This document shows positions 1 to 5,835 of a DNA stretch of 11,176 nt, piece by piece (positions within the stretch are counted from its first letter, which is position 1; each line of letters begins with the position of its first letter). The notes below the pieces were generated by a model that saw only the letters and a program-made list of their open reading frames with translations, was not told where the DNA came from and searched no databases. Position numbers and translations under genes: made by a program. The stretch lies in assembly GCA_934675695.1 (NCBI GenBank), contig CAKURN010000023.1:1-11176 (forward strand). Reading direction: 5' to 3'. The DNA comes from an uncultured Candidatus Melainabacteria bacterium (lineage in GTDB: Bacteria; Cyanobacteriota; Vampirovibrionia; Gastranaerophilales; Gastranaerophilaceae).

Positions 1-570
1 GCAAGAAAAAACTTAGAAACCCAACAAATCAATCTTGATACAATCAACAAAAAGATTGATGAAATGGAAGCACAAAAGATTGTGAATGAATATTCTTCAA
101 CTACTTTTGGCGAAAAAATAATCAATTTTGCAAAACAATTTGTAGGTAAATCAGAAGCCCAAATGAGTAGTATATTGGCTGCCGCAGGTTTGTATGATGC
201 AGGTCAGTGGTGTGCCGATTTTGTAAGCTACTGTTTGCAACAAAACGGAATCAATGTAGCAGAACACTCTGTTAGCGGTCTAATCGGCTGGGGACAAGCA
301 AATGGAACTTATGTACAAGGTAGCGAAGCAAACGGCTCAAATATCAAACCCGGAGATGTCGTTGTGTGGAAAGGTACACAAGGCTTTGATTCACATACAG
401 GTATTGTTACATCTGTATATGAAGAAAATGGAGTTTGGTATTATGAAACCCTAGAAGGTAATATGGGTATCTCGACCGGAGGTAGAGGCGTTGGCGAACG
501 TCAAACCTGTCGTACAAGTACTGAAAAATTGCGATTAGATGGAGCTACGGGCTTTATACAAGTTGCATAA
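1..570 (+). CDS. CHAP-domain cell-wall amidase/peptidase, 5'-truncated by window edge
   Basis: The reading frame is open from base 1 with no start preceded by a ribosome site, so this is the C-terminal 189 residues of a longer protein. The Met at base 64 is probably internal. The first 30 or so residues are polar and heptad-like, rich in Gln, Asn, Lys and Ile, and look like the end of a coiled coil. The rest matches the CHAP papain-like fold: a nucleophile Cys in QWCADFVSYC (Cys71 counting from base 1), a His in DSHTGIV (His132), and a third polar position in LEGN (Glu152/Asn154). The KPGDVVVW segment before the His strand is also typical. CHAP enzymes cut peptidoglycan amide or peptide bonds, so a wall-remodelling or lytic role is likely. 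Whether it is exported cannot be seen because the N terminus is missing. A strong terminator follows 15 bases after the stop. Fold call is confident; exact bond cleaved is unknown. Confidence 0.82.
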   Translation, partial: ARKNLETQQINLDTINKKIDEMEAQKIVNEYSSTTFGEKIINFAKQFVGKSEAQMSSILAAAGLYDAGQWCADFVSYCLQQNGINVAEHSVSGLIGWGQANGTYVQGSEANGSNIKPGDVVVWKGTQGFDSHTGIVTSVYEENGVWYYETLEGNMGISTGGRGVGERQTCRTSTEKLRLDGATGFIQVA

Positions 571-585
571 ATATTTCAAACAACC

Positions 586-628
586 AAAATTGGCATGCTT
601 ATTTTTAAATTGAGCATGCCAATTTTTT
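586..628 (+). terminator. Rho-independent terminator of the CHAP gene
   Basis: A perfect 14-bp inverted repeat (586-599 with 613-626, core ttggcatgct / agcatgccaa) encloses a 13-base loop. The right arm runs into a T tract (623-628). It starts 15 bases after the CHAP stop codon and has the classical shape of an intrinsic terminator. Confidence 0.9.
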
Positions 629-833
629 CATATTTTTCTTTCTTTTTACATTTATTTACAAGATTAAGGATTTTTAAATTCCATGGAAACATGCACTAAT
701 CATGGATTGTAGAATTTAAAAACCCTTTAAACCATGTGATACCATGGGTTTTGAGGTGGTGAAACCCTTGAAAATCAAGCATGGTAGGCAATACCATGAT
801 TGTAAATTGTCGTAATAATTCGCTGTAATTTGC
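629..833. other. Gene-free region dense in CATG palindromes and small hairpins
   Basis: No convincing coding frame is seen between the CHAP terminator and the promoter at 834. Between 682 and 798 the tetramer CATG occurs seven times (682, 690, 701, 733, 743, 780, 795), mostly as CCATG/CATGG, in otherwise AT-rich DNA. Several inverted repeats lie in series: 671-681 with 712-722 (11 bp perfect), 729-736 with 743-751 (one bulged base), 746-751 with 762-767, 767-771 with 775-779, 780-786 with 792-798, and a longer-range pairing of 774-781 with 831-838. Two of these compete for the same bases (746-751). The stretch could be an operator array, a structured transcript or a decayed mobile element; the sequence alone does not decide. 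Confidence 0.55.
671..722. repeat. 11-bp inverted repeat around CCATGG/CATGG sites
   Basis: tttttaaattc at 671-681 is the exact reverse complement of gaatttaaaaa at 712-722. The 30-base spacer carries CCATGG (681-686), CATG (690-693) and CATGG (701-705). It is not followed by a T tract, so it is not a standard terminator. Confidence 0.6.
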
Positions 834-861
834 TTGATAATTGAGTCTTAAAAGATATAAT
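834..861 (+). promoter_or_regulatory. Sigma70-type promoter for the small Cys-rich gene
   Basis: TTGATA (834-839) and a consensus TATAAT (856-861) are separated by 16 bases. Transcription would start near 868, giving a leader of about 57 bases before the GTG at 925. The -35 box overlaps the right arm (831-838) of an inverted repeat whose left arm is at 774-781, which may matter for control. Confidence 0.7.
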
Positions 862-910
862 TATATTAAAGCCAAAGGACACAAGGTTTTTAGTGCTACT
901 AGATTTTATT

Positions 911-916
911 GGGAGA
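911..916 (+). promoter_or_regulatory. Ribosome binding site selecting the GTG start at 925
   Basis: gggaga at 911-916 lies 8 bases before GTG (925-927). No in-frame ATG lies near the beginning of the conserved-looking protein, so this purine-rich site decides the non-ATG start. Confidence 0.65.
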
Positions 917-924
917 GTTTATAA

Positions 925-1146
925 GTGTTAAAGAGTAGAGATTTTGGCAGAGCCACAGCTGTAAGAAGATGGACTCCGACCGCAATCGAGTGTTACAAAA
1001 GAGGGTGCAATTGCGAAGGGTGTTTTTATACAGATTTCTTCAACAGTTCAAGTCAAAAATGCCAAATGAAAGCGTCCGTTTTAGAATTAGTCAGAGTTTT
1101 AGGAAAACCGGACATAGAATTAAAACAGGTACTAACTGAAGAATAG
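925..1146 (+). CDS. Small cysteine-rich protein with C-x4-C-x-C-x2-C...C pattern, unknown function
   Basis: This 73-residue protein starts at GTG with a good ribosome site and has its own promoter and terminator, so it forms a one-gene unit. Five cysteines fall at positions 23, 28, 30, 33 and 46, in ECYKRGCNCEGCFY and later SQKCQMK. The spacing suggests a small metal site (zinc or iron-sulfur), possibly four Cys ligands from the five. The C-terminal part (KASVLELVRVLGKP) looks like an amphipathic helix. The N-terminal third is basic (several Arg/Lys around ATAVRRWTP). There is no signal peptide or membrane segment, so it should be cytoplasmic. Basic residues plus a Cys cluster would fit a small nucleic-acid-binding or redox-sensing protein, but this is a guess; I do not recognise a named family. 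Confidence 0.78.
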   Translation: MLKSRDFGRATAVRRWTPTAIECYKRGCNCEGCFYTDFFNSSSQKCQMKASVLELVRVLGKPDIELKQVLTEE

Positions 1147-1175
1147 CTTTAAAATTTTAATTTATACACTATTTT

Positions 1176-1210
1176 AATATGGTTGAAAATTCAACCATAT
1201 TTTATTTTTT
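1176..1210 (+). terminator. Terminator of the small Cys-rich gene
   Basis: An 11-bp perfect stem (1176-1186 with 1191-1201, core tatggttga / tcaaccata) with a 4-base loop aaat is followed by a T-rich tail to 1210. It sits between two convergent genes. On the minus strand the bases after the stem are A-rich, so it mainly suits the plus-strand gene. Confidence 0.8.
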
Positions 1211-1601
1211 ATTCAAACTTAAATCCAAAAGGAAATATATCTTTTAAAGTCAAAACCAAAAGCCCGTTTTCGTCTTCTAAAATAACTTTTATATTTTCGT
1301 CAACGGCAAATTCGCTCAACCATTGTCTGCAAGCACCACAAGGCATACACCTTTTTTGTTTTGGAGAATATATTGCAATTGCTTTTATTTTTGTTTTTTC
1401 TCCCATAGAAATAGCACTCGACATTGCATTTCTTTCTGCACACAATGACAAACCATAGCTCGCATTTTCTACATTACAGCCTGTGTATGTTTTTTCGCTT
1501 TCATATAAAATACAGGCTCCAACAGGAAATTTTGAATAAGGGCAATATGCATTGTTTGAGGCGTCTTTTGCCTTTTTGAAAAGTTCATTTATATCTTGCA
1601 T
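1209..1601 (-). CDS. cdd: Cytidine deaminase
   Basis: The product (130 residues) hydrolyses cytidine and deoxycytidine to uridine and deoxyuridine in cytoplasmic pyrimidine salvage. The length is that of the homotetrameric family. Visible motifs are GCNVENASYG (substrate-binding Asn43 and Glu45), LCAERNA with zinc ligand Cys54 and catalytic Glu56, and MPCGACRQW with zinc ligands Cys88 and Cys91. The start at 1601 is chosen because AGAGG lies 6 bases upstream and a promoter lies just beyond. The frame stays open to an ATG at 1667, but those 22 extra codons (hydrophobic, then Lys-rich) would cover the promoter and ribosome site and are not part of the family. It is the last gene of the leftward run and sits 62 bases after ribD, which carries another deaminase of the same fold. 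Confidence 0.95.
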   Translation of the reverse strand: MQDINELFKKAKDASNNAYCPYSKFPVGACILYESEKTYTGCNVENASYGLSLCAERNAMSSAISMGEKTKIKAIAIYSPKQKRCMPCGACRQWLSEFAVDENIKVILEDENGLLVLTLKDIFPFGFKFE

Positions 1602-1607
1602 TAATAA

Positions 1608-1612
1608 CCTCT
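1608..1612 (-). promoter_or_regulatory. Ribosome binding site that fixes the cdd start
   Basis: On the minus strand AGAGG is followed by six bases and then the ATG at 1601. It supports the short 130-residue start over the upstream in-frame ATG at 1667. Just upstream lies a T8A8 tract (1612-1627). Confidence 0.75.
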
Positions 1613-1638
1613 TTTTTTTAAAAAAAATTGTAATTGAT

Positions 1639-1667
1639 ATTATAATAGAAGTTAAAGTGATTTTCAA
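1639..1667 (-). promoter_or_regulatory. Internal promoter for cdd
   Basis: On the minus strand TTGAAA (1667-1662) and consensus TATAAT (1644-1639) are separated by exactly 17 bases. The -35 box overlaps the ribD stop codon (1664-1666). Transcription would start near 1632 and leave a leader of about 30 bases, allowing cdd to be expressed apart from the upstream genes. Confidence 0.7.
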
Positions 1668-2728
1668 GTATTTTTTGAAACTTTTGCATTAATCAAAACG
1701 TCATTTTGCAGTTTTTTTATTTTCAAATCGTGAAATTTTATTGCTTCGTCGATTTTTGAAATTTCAATTCCACTAACAAAATTTATTCCGCTACCAAAAA
1801 TTTTTGGTGCGATAAAATGATTGATTTCATCTACTTCTTTGTTTTTAAAAAGCAAAGAATTAAAACCGGAACCTGCTTCTACCATAATAGAGTAGATTTT
1901 CATCTCGTATAGTTTTTTAAACAGTTCATCAAAATCACCATTAAAAGAAATCTGTTCTATAGTTTTTGGCAATTGAATTTTTGAATTGTTAATCAAGATT
2001 TTTCTGGTTCCGTCATCGTTAAATACATCATAATCCAAAGGAATTTTGTTATTCGGGTCAAAAATTATTCTATTTGGCGATTTTTTGTTTTTTATTCTTA
2101 CATTTAATTTTGGATTGTCTTTTAAAATTGTGCCTGAAGCAGACATTATTGCTTGGTATTCGCTTCTTAAATTTTGAACAATTTTTCTTGAATACGAATC
2201 TGTTATCCATTTTGATTCGCCATTTTCAAGAGCAATTTTGCTATCTAGCGTTGTTGCTGTTTTTAGCATAATGTAGGGTTTTTTGGTTAAGATGTTTTTG
2301 ATAAAAATTTTATTTAATTCTAAACACTCTTTTTCCAAAACCCCGACAATAACTTCTATTCCTGCATTTTGCAGTTTTTCTATGCCTCTACCTTTTACAA
2401 TCGGGTTTATGTCTTCCATTCCAACAATTACTTTTTTAAAACCCGATTTAATAATCAAATCAGCACAAGGAGGCGTTTTTCCAAAATGCGAACAAGGTTC
2501 CAGATTAACTATGATTGTTTTGTTTTTTGTATTTCCTTTTGCAGCGTTTATTGCATTAACTTCTGCGTGGCTTTTTCCGTATTCTTCGTGGAAACCGGTA
2601 GAAATTATTTCGTCTTTTTGTTCATCATAAACAATAGCCCCGACAAAAGGGTTTGGCATATTTTTGCCTTTTGCTTTTTTTGCCAAATTTAGGCATTTTC
2701 GCATTAATTTTTCGTATTTTTTGAGCAT
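1664..2728 (-). CDS. ribD: Bifunctional riboflavin biosynthesis deaminase/reductase RibD
   Basis: RibD performs two successive steps of riboflavin synthesis: deamination of the pyrimidine ring of the GTP cyclohydrolase II product, then NADPH-dependent reduction of the ribosyl side chain. The N-terminal deaminase domain (about residues 1-145) has MPNPFVGAI, the zinc site SHAEVNAI (His54, Glu56) and LEPCSHFGKTPPCAD (Cys79, Cys88). The reductase domain (about 150-354) has KTATTLDSKIA, SGTILKDNPKLNVR near 198-211 and MVEAGSGFNSLLF near 282-294, where VEGG is usual. Length 354 matches full-length RibD. It starts two bases after the cpaF-like stop with no strong ribosome site, so translation is probably coupled to that gene. 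No FMN riboswitch precedes it and no other rib gene lies beside it, so the pathway is scattered in this genome. Confidence 0.95.
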   Translation of the reverse strand: MLKKYEKLMRKCLNLAKKAKGKNMPNPFVGAIVYDEQKDEIISTGFHEEYGKSHAEVNAINAAKGNTKNKTIIVNLEPCSHFGKTPPCADLIIKSGFKKVIVGMEDINPIVKGRGIEKLQNAGIEVIVGVLEKECLELNKIFIKNILTKKPYIMLKTATTLDSKIALENGESKWITDSYSRKIVQNLRSEYQAIMSASGTILKDNPKLNVRIKNKKSPNRIIFDPNNKIPLDYDVFNDDGTRKILINNSKIQLPKTIEQISFNGDFDELFKKLYEMKIYSIMVEAGSGFNSLLFKNKEVDEINHFIAPKIFGSGINFVSGIEISKIDEAIKFHDLKIKKLQNDVLINAKVSKNT

Positions 2729-2730
2729 TT

Positions 2731-4137
2731 TTAAGAATTTTGTTCTTCGTTTTTAAGATTTTTTCTGACTTCGTCAAATTTTTCTTGAGCTTTTTTCATA
2801 AATTCGTCATCATAGACGATATTCATATTTTCTTTAATTGTAGAAATTTCTTCTTCTTTTATATTGTCTACAATTTGTTTATCAACAAAATGCAATTTTT
2901 CCATAGAAGGCATTATTGCTTGTTTTTGGGCAACATATTTTTCCAGATTTTCAGCATTTAAGTCTTTTCTGAATTTTTTTAATATATCAGGATTTATACC
3001 TTTTTTTTGTAAATCTTTAAAAGGCGACAAAGTATAAGTGTGTTTGTAATCTGAATTAAAGATATTCAAATTAATCGAATCAATATCATCACCCAAAAAC
3101 ATATCAGGAGCGTAACCTGTAGAATAATGCTCGTTGTTTTCACTGCACAAAAATATATCATTAAACATAAAATTATCGTCGGTTTTTGTGATTTCAGAAA
3201 TAGAAGTCAGTTTTTTGTCTTCTAAATTTTCAACAACAAATGCAAAATCAAAAATTTTGTAAGCTTCTTTTTTAGCTTTTTCTTCTGACAAATGAGGTAA
3301 TATTTTTAAAATTTCCAGTGAAATTTTTTCAAGTGCTTCTTCTCTAGTGTCTGCTTCGATATTTAAAATCATACCTTTAAAACCGTCAAGAAGATTTTCA
3401 ATAACGCAAGAAGAAGAAAACTCAAAATCATTCAAAAAAATCCCATCCGGAGTGGATTTGAAGATTGTTTTCAAAATTGATGCTTCTCTTTTGTTTTCTA
3501 ATTCAAAAAAGTCATAATTTGAAAAATTAGTCTTGTCGATTATTATTTCTTTTGAAAAATCAACAAAAGCATATCTGAAATTTGTTGGCATTTTTTTGGC
3601 AATTGCAGACAAAAGCGTGGTTTTTAGAGTTTTTCTTTTGCCGATAATTAAAATGTTTTTTTTGAATTTTAATAATGTTTGCAAAAAAATAGAAATTTCT
3701 TTCGAGATTGCTTGATTTTCTTCCAAATTTTCTAAAGTCGCAAATTTGTCCCTGTAGCATTTTATGTGCATAGTTGACATATTAGTCAAAGGAGGGAGAG
3801 TCGCAACAACGTTAAAACCCAGTTTGTAGTTGAATTTTATAAAATCATCTTGAACATCTGAGTATTTTTTTATTATGTTTTGAAGCTGAATTTCGTCCCT
3901 AAAAGCACTCGTTGAGCGATGAAGTTTTGTTTTTCTTTCGATAAAAATATTTCTTGGCCCATTTACAAAAATCGCATTTATATCATCGTCTTCGAGCAAC
4001 GTATCAACTACCCCTAAAGAAAGTGTGTTTTGCATTTCTTCACTTGATTGATAATATTGTTGCATATTGAGTTCTATGTCAATATTTTTTTGGCTTTTTG
4101 CATTCGCTGTAGTATTAAATCTATCTCTTAGTGACAA
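2731..4137 (-). CDS. cpaF: Degenerate CpaF/TadA-like secretion ATPase, probable pseudo-enzyme
   Basis: The 468-residue product follows the CpaF (Tad pilus hexameric ATPase) layout. LEDDDINAIFVNGPRNIFIE (49-68) is the family's N-terminal domain signature, ATLPPLTNMSTMHIKCYR (112-129) the pre-P-loop strand region, and the SEITKTDDNFMFNDIF part with STGYAP (314-344) the C-terminal piece. Catalytic sites are altered. The P-loop reads GKRKTLKTT (166-174), keeping Lys172 and Thr173 but with Leu171 in place of the last Gly. The GEVRG-type Walker B/catalytic Glu box reads LNDFEF (235-240), with Asp237 for Glu. The GHDGSLSTIHA box reads GFKGMILNIEA (252-262), with both His lost. It starts at TTG, supported by GGGGGA five bases upstream, one base after the cpaE-like stop. 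It likely binds the CpaE partner and may act as a structural or regulatory subunit. Family call is good; loss of activity is inferred. Confidence 0.78.
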   Translation of the reverse strand: MSLRDRFNTTANAKSQKNIDIELNMQQYYQSSEEMQNTLSLGVVDTLLEDDDINAIFVNGPRNIFIERKTKLHRSTSAFRDEIQLQNIIKKYSDVQDDFIKFNYKLGFNVVATLPPLTNMSTMHIKCYRDKFATLENLEENQAISKEISIFLQTLLKFKKNILIIGKRKTLKTTLLSAIAKKMPTNFRYAFVDFSKEIIIDKTNFSNYDFFELENKREASILKTIFKSTPDGIFLNDFEFSSSCVIENLLDGFKGMILNIEADTREEALEKISLEILKILPHLSEEKAKKEAYKIFDFAFVVENLEDKKLTSISEITKTDDNFMFNDIFLCSENNEHYSTGYAPDMFLGDDIDSINLNIFNSDYKHTYTLSPFKDLQKKGINPDILKKFRKDLNAENLEKYVAQKQAIMPSMEKLHFVDKQIVDNIKEEEISTIKENMNIVYDDEFMKKAQEKFDEVRKNLKNEEQNS

Positions 4138-4138
4138 T

Positions 4139-5317
4139 TTATTCCCCCATTCTTTTTAGCAAATCAAACATTCCAATTTCTTCTTTTTTGTTTGTTTTAG
4201 AAATTTCATCAAAATCGATTTTTTCAATTTCTTCTGAAATTTTTTTATATGCTTTTGCAATGTTCGATTGCGGGTTTGTTTCTTCAACTGACAAATTTCT
4301 ATTCATCGAGTCAATCAAAGTAATGTAGTTATTTGGAATCGAATAGTCGATTTTTTTGTTTAATAATATTTCTATTTTTTCTTTTGTGTCGATAGAATCC
4401 GGTATAGTTCTATTAATGAGTAATTTTGTTCTGTTTTCATTATATCCTATTTTAGTAAATAATTCATAACATTGTTGAAGATTTTTTACTTGTTGAAGAT
4501 TAAACAATCCCACAAGCACCACCAAATCAATATCATTCAAAACAGAAAGCGTCTTTTCATCAATGTTTGCACCAATATCAACAAAAATATAATCGAAACT
4601 TTTTTTTAGTATATTTAAAACTTTTATTATATCTTTTTTTGAAAAATTCGTGATTTTAACTTCTTCAAAAAGCGAAAGCACATACAAATTCGTGTTTTTG
4701 TAGCAAGAAATATTTTCTCTTAAACTGTTTTTGTCAAAATTTTCAATGTTTTTTAAGATATATTCAAAACTCTGTTTGTTTTTGACGCCCAAATAATCAG
4801 CGGCGTCAGAAGATTTTGTATTCAAATCCAAAATACAGACTTTTTCGTTTGTATTTTCAAAAAGAGAATACGCAACATTAATCAAAGTAGAAGTTTTCCC
4901 TGTCCCATTTTTCAAAGAAAAAAACGTTAGCGTTTTTGCAGTATTGTTTTCGTCTTTTTTTGTTATTTTTTTGATACTAGCGTCCATCACTACACCCAAT
5001 ACGGGTTTTAGGATTAATTCTTCTATTTCGTATTGTTTTAATTCTTCAACCAAAGAAGAATCAATCATAGACGACATTGCGATGAATTTTAGGTTTTGTT
5101 TTTTTGTTTTTAAATTTTTTATGTTTTCGATTGTTTTTGCCTGCTCTTTGATTTTTATATCAAAAACAATCAAATCTATTGCATTTATATCGATATTTTG
5201 AAGTTTATCAAAGTCAGAAAATCCCCCCAGATACTCGGTTTCCGGGTTGTTTTTTATTATAGATGAAACCAAATCCAAACTTTTTATATTGCTATCTATA
5301 ATGACGGTTTTTATCAC
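4139..5317 (-). CDS. cpaE: CpaE/TadZ-like protein: receiver-like domain plus MinD/ParA-type ATPase
   Basis: CpaE/TadZ proteins are MinD-like ATPases that place the Tad pilus machine in the cell. The 392-residue product has a receiver-like N-terminal domain (about 1-115) keeping Asp53 in LIVFD, a Ser pair at 82-83 and Lys104 in LILKP, the residues of phosphoacceptor pockets. The ATPase domain (about 128-370) has a deviant Walker A KNGTGKTS (136-143) with signature Lys136 and P-loop Lys141, a Walker A' CILDLNTKSSDAAD with Asp164, and a Walker B FDYIFVD with Asp247. The stretch IPNNYITLIDSMNRNLSVEE (327-346) matches the CpaE family block before its end. It starts at GTG, overlapping the pncC stop as GTGA, with AGAGG about 6 bases upstream. 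One base separates it from the degenerate cpaF-like gene, so the two are made together. No pilin, secretin or TadB/C gene is in the window. Confidence 0.85.
   Translation of the reverse strand: MIKTVIIDSNIKSLDLVSSIIKNNPETEYLGGFSDFDKLQNIDINAIDLIVFDIKIKEQAKTIENIKNLKTKKQNLKFIAMSSMIDSSLVEELKQYEIEELILKPVLGVVMDASIKKITKKDENNTAKTLTFFSLKNGTGKTSTLINVAYSLFENTNEKVCILDLNTKSSDAADYLGVKNKQSFEYILKNIENFDKNSLRENISCYKNTNLYVLSLFEEVKITNFSKKDIIKVLNILKKSFDYIFVDIGANIDEKTLSVLNDIDLVVLVGLFNLQQVKNLQQCYELFTKIGYNENRTKLLINRTIPDSIDTKEKIEILLNKKIDYSIPNNYITLIDSMNRNLSVEETNPQSNIAKAYKKISEEIEKIDFDEISKTNKKEEIGMFDLLKRMGE
4143..4148 (-). promoter_or_regulatory. Strong ribosome binding site for the TTG start of the cpaF-like gene
   Basis: On the minus strand GGGGGA, encoded within the last codons of the cpaE-like gene, is followed by ataaa and TTG (4137-4135). 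The next Met is 24 codons in and the intervening residues are compatible with a CpaF N-terminal leader, so TTG is preferred. Confidence 0.6.
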
Positions 5318-5823
5318 ATTGAACCTCTAAATTGTTCATCTAAAAACTCCAAAAACATCTTCAGTGCGTTTTCTACAATGTCTTTTTTGATTGTTGTTCT
5401 AGTGTTTTTGTTTGATAGAAATCTTACGACTTTTATTTGTTTTTCGTTATTTTTTTTATAGCCAAAAGAAATGAAGCACGTTCCTACAGGTTTTTCGTCG
5501 CTTCCTCCGCTAGGGCCTAAAATCCCTGTTGTTGCAATAGAAGTATCAGCATAATCTAATAAGCCACTTGACATTTCAAATGCTGTATTTTCACTCACTG
5601 CACCAAAATCCTCAAGGGTTTTGTTTTTTACTTTTAAAAATTTATTTTTTGCTTCGTTTGAATATGTAACGAAATTTTGGAAAATAAAATTGCTCGCACC
5701 AGAAATATCTGTCAAATAAGAACTCAAAAGCCCACCGGTACAGCTTTCTGCTGTCGAAAGCGACAATTTGTTTTCGATTAAAATTTCTTTAATTTTTTGT
5801 AAAACTTCTTCTATATTTTCCAT
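5314..5823 (-). CDS. pncC: Nicotinamide-nucleotide amidase (CinA C-terminal domain family)
   Basis: PncC deamidates nicotinamide mononucleotide to nicotinate mononucleotide, recycling pyridine nucleotides released by NAD turnover. The 169-residue product is a stand-alone CinA C-terminal domain. It shows STAESCTGGLL (23-33) with the active-site Ser27, VTYSNEAK (52-59) with Tyr54 and Lys59, and TTGILGPSGGSDEKPVGTC (98-116), the family's glycine-rich signature. No N-terminal molybdopterin-binding CinA domain is present, as in E. coli-type PncC. It has only a weak purine run before the ATG. It lies 12 bases after the exported-protein gene and its TGA stop overlaps the GTG start of the cpaE-like gene, implying translational coupling. 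Confidence 0.93.
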   Translation of the reverse strand: MENIEEVLQKIKEILIENKLSLSTAESCTGGLLSSYLTDISGASNFIFQNFVTYSNEAKNKFLKVKNKTLEDFGAVSENTAFEMSSGLLDYADTSIATTGILGPSGGSDEKPVGTCFISFGYKKNNEKQIKVVRFLSNKNTRTTIKKDIVENALKMFLEFLDEQFRGSM

Positions 5824-5835
5824 AACACTCGTTGT

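Noticed and set aside
671..838. CRISPR array or tandem repeat
   Set aside because: The repeated CATGG units are too short and irregularly spaced, and there are no equal-length repeats or spacers and no cas genes.
629..924. Insertion-sequence or integron attC remnant
   Set aside because: No transposase or integrase fragment, no target-site duplication and no recognisable terminal inverted repeats could be identified; only small palindromes are present.
1602..1667. In-frame 22-codon N-terminal extension of cdd starting at the ATG at 1667
   Set aside because: The extension would cover a consensus promoter and the AGAGG site, has no ribosome site of its own, and is not found in the 130-residue cytidine deaminase family.
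2074..2692. Plus-strand open frames opposite ribD (three overlapping, 65-115 codons)
   Set aside because: They are antisense shadows, rich in Phe, Leu and Cys, with no ribosome sites or recognisable domains, lying opposite well-conserved RibD motifs.
2729..2760. FMN riboswitch before ribD
   Set aside because: ribD begins two bases after the previous gene, leaving no room for the aptamer.
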